The notes under the pieces were generated by a model. It did no database searches and had not been told where the DNA came from. It was given only the letters and a program-made list of their open reading frames with translations. The translations under genes and the position numbers were made by a program. Of a stretch of 64,000 nt of DNA, positions 9,361-18,382 are shown piece by piece. The first letter of the stretch is position 1. Each line of letters opens with the position of its first letter. The stretch comes from Oceanobacillus sp. J11TS1 (GTDB lineage: Bacteria; Bacillota; Bacilli; Bacillales; Amphibacillaceae). The stretch lies in NCBI RefSeq assembly GCF_018333215.1, contig NZ_BORO01000001.1, positions 248,001 to 312,000 on the forward strand. Reading direction: 5' to 3'.

Positions 9361-9843
9361 ATGATTAAATTATTACGGGTAGACCATAGGTTATTGCACG
9401 GACAAGTTGCCTTTTCATGGACGCAGAGTCTAGGAGCGGATTGTATTTTAATCGCAAACGACGATGTGCCAGTAAATGAATTGCGTAAAACTACAATCAA
9501 ATTAGCGAAACCACAGGGGATAAAGTTAGTCATAAAAAATATGGAGGATGCTATTCAAGCACTAAAAGACGGTGTGACCGATAAATATAAGCTATTCATT
9601 GTAGTAGAATCTGTTGCGGATGCCCAAAAGTTAACAGAAGCGTACCCAGAAATTAAGCATGTTAATTTAGGCGGCGTAAAGGCGAAAGATGGAGCCAGAA
9701 ATATTTCCAAAGCAGTAAATCTATTGCCTGAAGAAGAAAAATTAGTGAAGAAAATGATTGATCAGAATGTAGAAGTTGAGATTAGACAAGTTCCAAGTGA
9801 CAAAAAAGTTAATGCTGGAACGGTTATTCAAACAAATGGATAG
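9361..9843 (+). CDS. PTS mannose-family EIIB component
   Basis: Cytosolic phosphotransfer subunit. The motif VDHRLLHGQV contains the phosphorylated His13, as in LevE and related IIB-Man proteins. The 160-residue single domain is the typical size. Start: AAGGATG a few bases before the ATG. It phosphorylates the sugar during transport through the IIC/IID pair encoded next, and may also feed back on the activator's PRDs (family knowledge). Confidence 0.93.
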   Translation: MIKLLRVDHRLLHGQVAFSWTQSLGADCILIANDDVPVNELRKTTIKLAKPQGIKLVIKNMEDAIQALKDGVTDKYKLFIVVESVADAQKLTEAYPEIKHVNLGGVKAKDGARNISKAVNLLPEEEKLVKKMIDQNVEVEIRQVPSDKKVNAGTVIQTNG

Positions 9844-9858
9844 TTGGGAGATGGTACG

Positions 9859-10632
9859 ATGATTACTGCTTTAGTGTTAGGCTTGGTAGCTTTTATCGCA
9901 CAAAGTGAGTATGCCTTAGGTACAAGTTTAATTTCCCGTCCTATTGTAACAGGTTTGCTTACCGGAATAGTAATGGGGGATATAAAGACTGGTCTTGTAA
10001 TGGGCGCGACATTGGAACTCGCGTTTATCGGAGTATTTTCAGTCGGTGCCTCAATCCCCCCTAATGTTGTAGTTGGTGGTATTTTGGGTGTCGCTTTTGC
10101 GATATCTTCAGGCGCCGGTACCGAAACCGCATTGTTATTGGGATTACCAATTGCTACATTAGCACTCGTTTTTGAAAATCTATACTTAGGTCTTGCACTT
10201 CCTATCTTTTTGCATAAAGCTGACCGGTATGCGGAAGAGGCAAATACACGGGGCATTACCTTTATGCATTTATTGGGTGGTTTTGGAATGTCCCTTATGA
10301 TTGGTTCGATTGTAGCTATTTCGTATTATGTTGGAGGGGATGCAGTTAGTAAAGTATTAGAAGCAATCCCGGGACCTGTACAAACAGGACTTGAAGTTGC
10401 GACCGGTTTAATCCCAGCGCTTGGTTTTGCAATGTTGGCCAGATTATTAATCAATAAACAAGTTGTACCATATTTTTTCTTAGGGTTTTTGATTGTAGCT
10501 TATTTAGAAATACCTATAACAGGAATAGCTCTACTTGGTGCCATTATAGCTGTTGTCATAGTAGGTATAACACAAAAGCAAACACTGGCTACAAATGAAG
10601 GAGGAGTTGAAGATGACGACGAAGACTTCTGA
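9859..10632 (+). CDS. PTS mannose-family EIIC membrane component
   Basis: Integral membrane channel subunit, 257 residues, with about seven hydrophobic segments. Family signatures include SRPIVTGLLTGIVMGDIKTG and the ATLELAFIGVFSVGA segment. The start is placed at ATG 9859, eight bases after GGGAG (9846-9850); an in-frame TTG at 9844 precedes that site and is not needed. It ends inside the start region of the IID gene (20-base overlap), which indicates translational coupling. Confidence 0.92.
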   Translation: MITALVLGLVAFIAQSEYALGTSLISRPIVTGLLTGIVMGDIKTGLVMGATLELAFIGVFSVGASIPPNVVVGGILGVAFAISSGAGTETALLLGLPIATLALVFENLYLGLALPIFLHKADRYAEEANTRGITFMHLLGGFGMSLMIGSIVAISYYVGGDAVSKVLEAIPGPVQTGLEVATGLIPALGFAMLARLLINKQVVPYFFLGFLIVAYLEIPITGIALLGAIIAVVIVGITQKQTLATNEGGVEDDDEDF

Positions 10633-11458
10633 GGAAAATAACCAAGTAGAAATGGTCCCTGAACTAAGTAAAAAAGATTTAAATAGTCTATTTTGGCGTT
10701 CATTTCAAATGGAATTTTCGTGGAACTATGAACGACAAGCCAGCTTGGCTTATGTATATGCCATGTTGCCGATTTTAAAGAAGCTATATAAGAATAAAGA
10801 AGATCTATCAAGGGCGTTGAAGCGGCATTTAGAATTTTTCAATACGACTCCACATATCGTTACGATGATATTAGGTATTTCGGCAGCAATGGAGAAACAG
10901 AACGCGGAAGACCCGAAATTTGATGAATCGTCTATTAACACAGTTAAAGCATCTTTAATGGGGCCATTGGCAGGTATAGGAGATTCATTCTTTTGGGGAA
11001 CACTTCGTCTGATTGCAACAGGTATCGGAACATCGCTTGCCCTACAAGGGAATATTCTTGGTCCAATATTATTTTTATTAGTATTTAATGTACCCCATAT
11101 TGTCTTGCGTTATATTCTTACAGGACTTGGATATAAAATGGGAACAGGGTTTCTGAGAAAGTTACAAGAAAAAGGAACAATGGGAAATTTAACATTAGGT
11201 GCTTCTATTCTAGGATTAATTGTCATTGGCGGAATGAGTGCGGATATGATTATTCTGAATGTCCCATTAACTATTGGCAGCGGTGATACTGCAACCCCTG
11301 TTCAAGAAATTTTAGATGGTATATTACCGGGGCTTTTACCTTTAGCTGCATTTGGAATTATTTACTGGTTACTTGGTAAAGAAGTTAAAGCAACAACATT
11401 ATTAATTGGAATAGCCTTGGTGAGCATCCTTGGAACTTGGACAGGTATTTTTGGCTGA
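10613..11458 (+). CDS. PTS mannose-family EIID membrane component
   Basis: Second membrane subunit that forms the translocation complex with IIC. It is 281 residues. The family start is LSKKDLNSLFWRSFQMEFSW and the mid-region GPLAGIGDSFFWGTLR is highly conserved in IID proteins. The start is ATG 10613, six bases after AAGGAGGAG; the earlier in-frame ATG 10595 would put that ribosome site inside the coding region. It overlaps IIC by 20 bases. Confidence 0.92.
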   Translation: MTTKTSEENNQVEMVPELSKKDLNSLFWRSFQMEFSWNYERQASLAYVYAMLPILKKLYKNKEDLSRALKRHLEFFNTTPHIVTMILGISAAMEKQNAEDPKFDESSINTVKASLMGPLAGIGDSFFWGTLRLIATGIGTSLALQGNILGPILFLLVFNVPHIVLRYILTGLGYKMGTGFLRKLQEKGTMGNLTLGASILGLIVIGGMSADMIILNVPLTIGSGDTATPVQEILDGILPGLLPLAAFGIIYWLLGKEVKATTLLIGIALVSILGTWTGIFG

Positions 11459-11478
11459 TTAAAAGGAAGGTGTATAAG

Positions 11479-12549
11479 TTGGTAGTCACGATGATGGATT
11501 ATATTAAGGAACAAAAGCAAACCTGTAAAAGCATAGCAAGTAATTATGAAGAAACCCTTCATTCATTTGGACAAGTTATCCAAAATAAAAACCCTAAAAA
11601 CTGGTTAATAATCGCAACAGGTTCTAGTTTAAATGCAACTCTAAGTGCAAAATATTATATGGAGAAAATGACAGGGGTATCTATCGAGGTAGTGGAGCCA
11701 TTCACGTTTGTTTATTACGAAAAGTTGAAACAAACAACAGATTTGATTCTAGTTATTTCACAAAGTGGTCAAAGTTATTCAACAATTGAAGCCTTGAAGA
11801 AGGTTCAAGAAATGGAAGGTATCCCTAAGGTAGCACTGACAGGGAATATGAATAGTTCGATAACAAGGTATGCAGATATGACCGTAGACATCGGGTGTGG
11901 TATAGAGAAGGTGGGGTATGTAACAAAGGGGTTTACTTCCACCGTCTTAACTTTAATGTTGATGGGTGTTGTAGCTGGAAATATAAATGGGAATTTGACT
12001 GGTGAAAATAAATTACAGGAAATAAATGAGATCGAAAATGCGCTTGAACAAATTCCAAGTATTATCGAGCGATCAGAGAGATTTTATAAACAGCATGCTG
12101 AAGAATTAATTAATATTCCCCGTTTTGCGGCAGTGGGTTATGGACCAACCTTTGGAACCGCAAAGGAGTGTGAAACAAAATTTACAGAAACCGTCCGTGT
12201 TCCTACACAAGGTTTCGAATTAGAGGCATTTATGCATGGACCATATTTAGAGGTAGATGATTCATATGGCCTTATTACGATTCAAACGAACAGTATTCAC
12301 GCAGAACGGTCAAATAAACTGAAAAACTATTTCTCAACGTATACGGAACATTGCTTTTCCATAACAACGGAAAATGAAGACAACGAAAAAACAATGTCTA
12401 TCGGGATAAATATTGATGAATACAAAAGCCCGCTTTTGATGGTTATTCCGTTTCAGGTATTAGCTTATCGAATTACATTAGGCAGAGGCATTGATATTAA
12501 CAAGGATATATTTGAAGATTTTGACCAGGTATTGAAAAGCAAAATATAA
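11479..12549 (+). CDS. SIS-domain sugar-phosphate deglycase/isomerase, GfrE-like
   Basis: Cytosolic protein with two SIS domains, like the isomerase half of GlmS. The first has ATGSSLNATLSAKYYMEK and SQSGQSYSTIEAL, the second FAAVGYGPTFGTAKECETKF. By position it corresponds to GfrE of the Salmonella gfr locus, a glucoselysine-6-phosphate deglycase. An AgaS-like deaminase/isomerase role is the alternative. GGAAGG (11465-11470) lies eight bases before a TTG at 11479, chosen as the start (356 residues); the next ATGs (11491, 11494) are too far from it. Its substrate is inferred from context only. Confidence 0.75.
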   Translation: MVVTMMDYIKEQKQTCKSIASNYEETLHSFGQVIQNKNPKNWLIIATGSSLNATLSAKYYMEKMTGVSIEVVEPFTFVYYEKLKQTTDLILVISQSGQSYSTIEALKKVQEMEGIPKVALTGNMNSSITRYADMTVDIGCGIEKVGYVTKGFTSTVLTLMLMGVVAGNINGNLTGENKLQEINEIENALEQIPSIIERSERFYKQHAEELINIPRFAAVGYGPTFGTAKECETKFTETVRVPTQGFELEAFMHGPYLEVDDSYGLITIQTNSIHAERSNKLKNYFSTYTEHCFSITTENEDNEKTMSIGINIDEYKSPLLMVIPFQVLAYRITLGRGIDINKDIFEDFDQVLKSKI

Positions 12550-12602
12550 AAAAAAGTTATCAAAAGCAGTTAAAAAGATAGTAAAAATTAGGAGGAATGA
12601 TT

Positions 12603-13613
12603 ATGTTAAAGTTTAACGAAAAATTATATTTAGAAGATGGGAAAGCTACGTATCAAACTCGTGGTTTGATTGAACAAATTGCAGATGAGATTTCCGAAGA
12701 AGGATTTAACAATATTTTCTTTATCTCCGTTGGTGGATCTATTTCTATCATGTGGCCAGTTCAAGAAATGTTAAAACAAATGACTACTATTCCTGTATAT
12801 GCTGAACATGCGGCCGAAGTTGTACTTACAGGACATAAGCAGTTATCAAAAGAGTCACTAATTATTATGTCATCTAAATCTGGTGATACGAAAGAAACCG
12901 TCCGTGCTGCGGAATGGTGTAAGGAAAATGGTTATCGAGTGGTCTCGCTTGTTGGCACTCCTGATTCCCCTTTAGAAACTTTAAGTCATTGGGTAATTCC
13001 GAATAAGGCAAAAGATGGTGTTGAATTTGAATACATGGCTCTATTTATGCTTATGTTTAGACTACTTGCTAATCGAGGCGAGTTTCCGAGATACCAAGAT
13101 TTTGCAGATCAATTGGAAAGGCTTCCAGAAAATCTCGTGAAGGCGAAGCAAAAATTTGAACCACTTGCAGATGAGATTGCTAAAAAGTACTATAATGAGC
13201 CGTACAATATTTGGATTGGTGATGGGGAAATGTGGGGAGAGGTTTATCTCTTTGCAATGTGTGTATTGGAAGAAATGCAGTGGATTCGTACTAAAACCGT
13301 TTCTTCATCCGAGTTCTTTCATGGAACACTCGAATTAGTAGAAAACGGTGTGCCCGTGTTCCTTGTAAAGGGGGAGGGCGTACGCCGGGCAATTGATGAA
13401 CGTGTAGAAAATTTTTGCAAACAGTATACAGATAAATTAGTAGTGTTTGACACAAAGGACTATGAATTAGAAGGAATTGATGATGCGTTTCGCTGGATTT
13501 TAGCTCCAACCATTTCGACAGCTTTATTAGTAGACAGACTTGCCTTTCATTACGAAAAATATACAGGTCACGATTTGGACATCCGTCGCTATTATCGTCA
13601 GTTTGATTATTAA
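12603..13613 (+). CDS. Fructoselysine-6-phosphate deglycase-like SIS protein (FrlB/GfrF/FraB family)
   Basis: Predicted to split a 6-phosphorylated Amadori compound into glucose-6-phosphate and a free amino acid. The two SIS domains include SVGGSISIMWPVQEM and SSKSGDTKETVRAAEW, and the C-terminal GHDLDIRRYYRQFDY is a strong FrlB-family marker. Glu224 (EEMQW) and His240 (SSEFFHG) are 16 residues apart, the spacing I recall for the catalytic Glu/His pair of FraB. Start ATG 12603 is seven bases after GGAGG (12591-12595); ATG 12597 is too close to it. At 336 residues it is of family size. Confidence 0.82.
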   Translation: MLKFNEKLYLEDGKATYQTRGLIEQIADEISEEGFNNIFFISVGGSISIMWPVQEMLKQMTTIPVYAEHAAEVVLTGHKQLSKESLIIMSSKSGDTKETVRAAEWCKENGYRVVSLVGTPDSPLETLSHWVIPNKAKDGVEFEYMALFMLMFRLLANRGEFPRYQDFADQLERLPENLVKAKQKFEPLADEIAKKYYNEPYNIWIGDGEMWGEVYLFAMCVLEEMQWIRTKTVSSSEFFHGTLELVENGVPVFLVKGEGVRRAIDERVENFCKQYTDKLVVFDTKDYELEGIDDAFRWILAPTISTALLVDRLAFHYEKYTGHDLDIRRYYRQFDY

Positions 13614-13666
13614 AAGTATGGACAGATAATAGATTTCATTAAATCTAACTGTTGAAGGAGCTTAAA

Positions 13667-14308
13667 ATGGAAGACCTACAATTAGTAATTTTTGACATGG
13701 ACGGTTTGTTGTTTGATACGGAACGGCCTTCCTACCAAGCTATGAAAATAGTGATGGAGAAGAATGGATTTGATTTTCAGTTAGAAACTTATAAAAGGAT
13801 GATAGGCATTAGTGACCATGGGTGCGAACAAATTCTAAAGGACATTAATGGTAAAGATTTTCCAGCTGATCTTATATTTAGTGACTACGATATTGTATTT
13901 AAAGAAATCCTAACTAATGAAGGAATTCAAGTTAAGCCTGGAGTCGAGGAACTATTAGCTGTATTAGATAAAAAGGGTATACAAAAATGTATTGCTTCTT
14001 CAAGTAGTAGAGAAACTATCCATAATTATTTAGCAATTACAGGTTTAACGGAACAATTTGAATTTTATCTTAGTGGGGAAGAAGTCAAAAAGGGAAAACC
14101 GAGTCCTGATATTTTCCTAGAAGCCTGTCGAAGGGCACGGGTGGGTCCGGAATCTGCTTTAGTTTTAGAAGATTCCCTGCATGGCCTGCGAGCTGCGACG
14201 AGAGCTAATATCCGATGTATTATTGTTCCTGACTTAATAGAACCAAATGAGGAAATGGAAAGAGATGCAATGTGTATTGTATCAGATTTAAAGAAAGTTA
14301 GCGTTTAG
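13667..14308 (+). CDS. HAD-superfamily sugar phosphatase/phosphoglucomutase-like hydrolase
   Basis: Cytosolic HAD subclass I phosphatase or mutase, 213 residues. FDMDGLLFDTE gives nucleophile Asp10 and general acid Asp12, motif II is CIASSSSRET, motif III Lys is in VKKGKPSPDIF and motif IV in LVLEDSLHGLRAA. It resembles beta-phosphoglucomutase-type proteins, but the mutase or phosphatase choice cannot be read from sequence. AAGGAG lies six bases before ATG 13667. Last gene of the PTS operon; it may handle a phosphorylated by-product. Confidence 0.85.
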   Translation: MEDLQLVIFDMDGLLFDTERPSYQAMKIVMEKNGFDFQLETYKRMIGISDHGCEQILKDINGKDFPADLIFSDYDIVFKEILTNEGIQVKPGVEELLAVLDKKGIQKCIASSSSRETIHNYLAITGLTEQFEFYLSGEEVKKGKPSPDIFLEACRRARVGPESALVLEDSLHGLRAATRANIRCIIVPDLIEPNEEMERDAMCIVSDLKKVSV

Positions 14309-14353
14309 CATAACTTCATTATGTATAAATAACTGAATATAGATTGTTTTTAG

Positions 14354-14407
14354 AAGCAGTTTGTTACAATACACACGTCATTGTGTACTTTTAACGAACT
14401 GCTTTTT
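14354..14407 (+). terminator. Terminator of the PTS operon
   Basis: AAGCAGTTTGTTA (14354-14366) pairs with TAACGAACTGCTT (14392-14404), 13 bp with one G-U pair, followed by a T run. The loop contains a second small stem, ACACA/TGTGT. Confidence 0.85.
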
Positions 14408-14711
14408 GTTTAGTTAATACAATCCAGAGCTTATAATAATGTTTCTATGGTTTATCAGAAATGATTATTACTTATAAGTTGACCCGCTTATGCGTGCTTA
14501 ACACGAAAAACCGCAATTGGCTATTCAATAATAATAGGTTTTGGTGAAGTGTACTTCAATTTAAAAATAGCCACTGCAAGCGTTCATGAAATAGCCCTTT
14601 TTTATTTAAATTTGTGAACGCTTTTTTACAAGAACTATATGAAGGTAGGAATTTTTAAGGAAATAAGCGATAATGGAGTAGGATTAGAAATTATACACTG
14701 GAGGAAAATAC
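14408..14711 (+). other. Intergenic region with a second hairpin before the amylase-like gene
   Basis: No gene is seen. AAGCGTTCA (14578-14586) and TGAACGCTT (14615-14623), followed by T residues, form a second terminator-like hairpin on the plus strand, although no coding sequence lies between the two terminators. A short transcript between them cannot be excluded. GGAGG precedes the next gene's ATG. Confidence 0.45.
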
Positions 14712-16211
14712 ATGATCAAAAAAATAGGTATTGGACTTGTTGCTTTTTTAAGCATATTTATGATACAAGTACCGGTGCATGCGCAGGAAGAGAATATACA
14801 TAATGAAATATTCTATCAGATATTAATCGACCGCTTTAATAACGGTGATTCAGAGATTGATGAAGAAATAGATATTGAAGATCCCTATAACTACCATGGC
14901 GGTGACTTTCAAGGCATTATAAATAAATTAGATGATTTACAAGACCTTGGAATTACTGCAATCTCGCTATCGCCTATTATGGAAAATAAACCCAAAGGAT
15001 ATCATGGTTATAGGATTACTAATTTTTATCAGGTTAACCCGCAGTTTGGTACAATGGAAGATTTCGAACGACTGATTTCAGAAGCTCATCAGCGTGATAT
15101 GAAGATAATCATTGATTTTGTAGTTACTTATGTGGCGGATACAAACCCTTTAACAGAGGATCCTGATAAGGAAGATTGGTGGTTAGGAACGCCCGAGTCA
15201 GAGGATGAGCGGCTGTCGGAAACCGTTCAAATTGATTTAAACAATCCGGAAGCAGCAGATTATATGTTAGATGCTGCGATATATTGGGCAACGGAAACAG
15301 AGGTGGATGGTTTTAAGCTGCCCGGTGTTGACACAGCTCCACCGGCGTTTATCGAAAATCTAACCGCGAAGTTAAAAGAGATTCAACCTGAATTTTATGT
15401 TATTGGCGATGTAACAAGTGCAAACATGGATAAAGGTATCCATTTGTTAGAAAATACGGCGCTTGACTTAATCAATTATCCAGAGCTTAATCAAAACTTA
15501 AGCGAAACATTTGCAGAAAGTGATAATACTGTTTCTTCAATATATGATAAATGGGATGAATTGCAGCTAACTGATTTTTATAAACAAATAGACAGTTTTC
15601 AAGAGGAGCGTTTTACGAATGTTTTTTCTGAAAACCAGCGTAACGCATTAACAGCTTGGAGGCTTGCATTAACATATATGTATACCACGCCAGGTGCAAC
15701 CATGATAACGCAAGGAACAGAGCTTCCAATGTATGGAATGGATGCAGAAGAATCACAGCGGCTTGTTCCTTTCAATAGTGGGGATGATGATTTAAAGGAG
15801 TTCCATAAAAGAATTGCTTCACTACACAATGAATTTCCTGCTCTTAGAATTGGTGATTTTGAATACGTTGGATCCGAAGCTTCTATGTTGGTGTATCGGC
15901 GCAGTTATCAAGACGAGATAATGTATGTGGCGATTAATAATGGAAGCGAATCTGCATATATTGATGTGGATAATTTAGAATCCGGCTTACAACTGAAAGG
16001 TATTTTGGAAGATAATCTTGTCCGTGAAAATAAGGAAGGTAACTATCGAATAGGCATCCCAAGGGAATCCGTAGAAGTATATATTCTAGAAGAGGATAAA
16101 GGGATAAATTGGTTGTTTATCGGTTTTATTGTGACGGTCCTCACCCTATTTGTAATTGCAGTTCTTTTGTTAAAAAGGAAGCAGAAAATTAGAGAGCGTC
16201 AAAAAGTTTGA
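14712..16211 (+). CDS. Membrane-anchored GH13 amylase-fold protein, catalytic residues apparently lost
   Basis: Exported protein with a signal peptide (residues 1-24, cleavage near VHA-QEE), an alpha-amylase TIM barrel (about 31-390), a C-terminal beta domain and one transmembrane helix (about 466-487) before a basic tail. So it is anchored with the barrel outside. The start IFYQILIDRFNNGD is classic GH13. The conserved regions are changed: region I reads DFVVTYV (135-141) without Asn-His; region II reads GFKLPGVD, with Pro204 at the nucleophile Asp; region III reads VIGDVT, with Asp233 where Glu is expected; region IV reads SENQRN, with no His-Asp. It is therefore probably a binding or structural pseudoenzyme. 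The frame is otherwise intact, so it is not a decayed gene. Confidence 0.85.
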   Translation: MIKKIGIGLVAFLSIFMIQVPVHAQEENIHNEIFYQILIDRFNNGDSEIDEEIDIEDPYNYHGGDFQGIINKLDDLQDLGITAISLSPIMENKPKGYHGYRITNFYQVNPQFGTMEDFERLISEAHQRDMKIIIDFVVTYVADTNPLTEDPDKEDWWLGTPESEDERLSETVQIDLNNPEAADYMLDAAIYWATETEVDGFKLPGVDTAPPAFIENLTAKLKEIQPEFYVIGDVTSANMDKGIHLLENTALDLINYPELNQNLSETFAESDNTVSSIYDKWDELQLTDFYKQIDSFQEERFTNVFSENQRNALTAWRLALTYMYTTPGATMITQGTELPMYGMDAEESQRLVPFNSGDDDLKEFHKRIASLHNEFPALRIGDFEYVGSEASMLVYRRSYQDEIMYVAINNGSESAYIDVDNLESGLQLKGILEDNLVRENKEGNYRIGIPRESVEVYILEEDKGINWLFIGFIVTVLTLFVIAVLLLKRKQKIRERQKV

Positions 16212-16696
16212 GAATAGAAATGCAGAGAATATATCAAAGCTATTAAATGAATAAAGTCTATTTATCTTAGAGGTTGGGACAGAAGAAAGTGTATCGTCTA
16301 GAAGCCGAACATATAGCGAGTATTTCGTACATATGATGTTCCGGAGTTACTGGATAAAAAACACGTTTGTCTCGGCCTTCTTTTGATTTCTGGGGATATA
16401 ATTCTTTTCATCGCAATTATCTCTTTCGTATTTTTAGCCAGTCAAGAAAGGAGACCTCTTTTCATGAATTTACAATCAGACCAGAAATCTGGTCGTTTAG
16501 CTCGAACTCCAAAACTAGGAGCTGAAAATATACGATGTCTTTCTAAGTAAATTTCTTCAATTTCGCATTAAATTCCCCCTTCAAAATGAACTCTATGATA
16601 AAATAGCGATACAGGTCAAACAAATTATGATATAAGTACATATTATGGGATGAGTATAATAAATATGTCATCAGAGTTAACGAGGAGAGGATTTAA
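16212..16696. other. Intergenic region with a GGTTGGGACA-type repeat end
   Basis: No convincing gene. AGAGGTTGGGACAGAA starts near 16269, a motif that begins dispersed repeats in several Firmicutes. Imperfect inverted pieces follow (CCGAACATAT against ATATGATGTTCCGG; AGAAGCCGA against TCGGCCTTCT) and no matching right end, so it looks like a truncated copy. ACCAGA-AA-TCTGGT is a small hairpin near 16481. The ddl ribosome site GAGGAGAGG is at the far end. Confidence 0.4.
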
Positions 16697-17794
16697 ATGA
16701 AGAAAAAAGTTGGTATTGTATTTGGAGGGAAATCTTCAGAGCATGAGGTTTCTTTACAATCAGCTAAAAATATTGTGGATGCGATTGATTTAGATAAATA
16801 TGAAGTATATCTTTTAGGAATTGATAAACAAGGGAATTGGCATGTGAATGACCGTTCACATTATTTACTAAATGAAGAGGATCCAAGCCTAATTGCATTA
16901 AATAAAACTGGAAAAGGTATTGCGATTGTTCCTGGAGCAGAAGAGAATCAAATTATTCAGACTGATTCAGATATAAGCATGGATCAATTAGACGTTGTCT
17001 TTCCAATCGTGCATGGAACATTGGGAGAAGACGGAAGTTTACAAGGAATGCTAAGAATGGCGAATATCCCATTCGTCGGATCTAGTGTATTAGGTTCGGC
17101 TATTAGTATGGACAAAGATATCGCAAAACGTTTGTTGCGCGATGCAGGTTTAGATGTTGCGAAAGGCTATACTTTCCGTAAAGCACAACAAGACCACATT
17201 TCATATCAAACTATTGTTGCAGAATTAGGCACGCCGCTATTTATTAAGCCAGCTAACCAAGGGTCTTCTGTTGGTGTACACAAAGTAGAAACAGAGGAAG
17301 AATTTAATCATGCTATTCAGGATGCATTCTTATATGACCATAAAGTTTTAGTGGAAGAAGCGATACAGGGAAGAGAAATTGAATGTTCTATTTTAGGAAA
17401 TGAGGAGCCAATCGCTTCTGTTCCAGGAGAAATTCTTCCAACTGTTGAATTTTACTCTTATGAAGCGAAGTATATTGATGAATCTGGAGCAAATTTAGAA
17501 ATTCCGGCGAAATTAGAAAAAAGTGTGGAAGCAAAAATTCAAACAACAGCCATTCGGGCTTTTGAGGCCTTAAATTGTGAAGGTTTGGCAAGGGTAGATG
17601 TATTTTTAAAAGACGATAATACAATCATTATTAATGAGATTAATACATTGCCTGGCTTTACTAAAATTAGTATGTATCCAAAACTCTGGGAGGAAAGCGG
17701 AATATCCTATCGCGAACTTATCGAGAGATTAATTGAACTAGCGATTGAGCGTTATCAAAGCAATCAGCAATTAAAAAGCTCCATTCAAAATTAA
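16697..17794 (+). CDS. ddl: D-alanine--D-alanine ligase
   Basis: Cytosolic ATP-grasp ligase that makes D-Ala-D-Ala for peptidoglycan precursors. N-terminal VGIVFGGKSSEHEVSL carries the catalytic Glu, GSSVGVHKVE is the ATP-grasp serine loop, and EFYSYEAKYID has the Tyr typical of D-Ala-D-Ala rather than D-Ala-D-Lac ligases. NEINTLPGFTKISMYPKL holds the metal-binding Glu/Asn. The 365 residues are normal. Start: GAGGAGAGG nine bases before the ATG. The murF gene that often follows ddl in Bacillus is absent; a small membrane protein gene follows after 21 bases. Confidence 0.96.
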   Translation: MKKKVGIVFGGKSSEHEVSLQSAKNIVDAIDLDKYEVYLLGIDKQGNWHVNDRSHYLLNEEDPSLIALNKTGKGIAIVPGAEENQIIQTDSDISMDQLDVVFPIVHGTLGEDGSLQGMLRMANIPFVGSSVLGSAISMDKDIAKRLLRDAGLDVAKGYTFRKAQQDHISYQTIVAELGTPLFIKPANQGSSVGVHKVETEEEFNHAIQDAFLYDHKVLVEEAIQGREIECSILGNEEPIASVPGEILPTVEFYSYEAKYIDESGANLEIPAKLEKSVEAKIQTTAIRAFEALNCEGLARVDVFLKDDNTIIINEINTLPGFTKISMYPKLWEESGISYRELIERLIELAIERYQSNQQLKSSIQN

Positions 17795-17815
17795 CGTAGT
17801 AAAAAGGATGATTGA

Positions 17816-18235
17816 ATGTCTAGCAACAAAACAGAAGAAAACCGTGTCAAAGCCTATTTAATAAATAATTTGCCATCACTGATTTTTCATTTTTTCCTTT
17901 CCGTCCTTGCTGTTTTGGCGGTACTGATCACAGGTCAGGCAAAAGGTATATTCTTCAGTATTTTAATCATGTATGTGGTATTTGGATTATTTTTGAAAAA
18001 TCAAGGAACGGTATGGAAAAACGTTCAATCTGTTTCAATGATTATGGTGATTAATCTGATATTATATACGGTACTGCCTTTGGCAATACCTCAACTGCTT
18101 ATGTTTTATTCTTTACCATATATCTATTTAGGGATTATGAATGGACAATTAATTTATTTAGCGATCATCTTGCCATCAATTTGTATGTTAATTGGTTTAT
18201 ATGTAAAAATATTAATTACAAACTTTAAAAAATGA
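17816..18235 (+). CDS. Small integral membrane protein of unknown function
   Basis: I do not recognise this 139-residue protein. It has four likely transmembrane helices (about 20-42, 45-60, 72-92 and 97-134) and a short charged N-terminus, with no catalytic motif. AAAAGGATG precedes the ATG. The 21-base distance from ddl and the hairpin after it suggest co-transcription with ddl. A membrane partner in wall synthesis is possible but not shown. Confidence 0.75.
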   Translation: MSSNKTEENRVKAYLINNLPSLIFHFFLSVLAVLAVLITGQAKGIFFSILIMYVVFGLFLKNQGTVWKNVQSVSMIMVINLILYTVLPLAIPQLLMFYSLPYIYLGIMNGQLIYLAIILPSICMLIGLYVKILITNFKK

Positions 18236-18248
18236 TAAATATATAAGA

Positions 18249-18287
18249 ACAAAGAGGAACTGCAAGCGTAGAACAGTTCCTCTTTGT
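18249..18287 (+). terminator. Strong hairpin after the ddl operon
   Basis: ACAAAGAGGAACTG (18249-18262) and CAGTTCCTCTTTGT (18274-18287) form a 14-bp perfect stem with an 11-base loop. It lacks a clear T tract, so it could be a terminator or a transcript-stabilising hairpin. Confidence 0.6.
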
Positions 18288-18382
18288 GGCATATGTTCAG
18301 CTCTCGGATTTCTTGTTAAACATGGATTGAGAATGGGTATACTATGAATATAAACGAATCGGAAGGGAGGGGACATACCATT

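Noticed and set aside
16212-16696. Possible T-box or other riboswitch upstream of ddl
   Set aside because: No T-box motif or terminator/antiterminator pair is present; the structure present is better explained as a repeat remnant.
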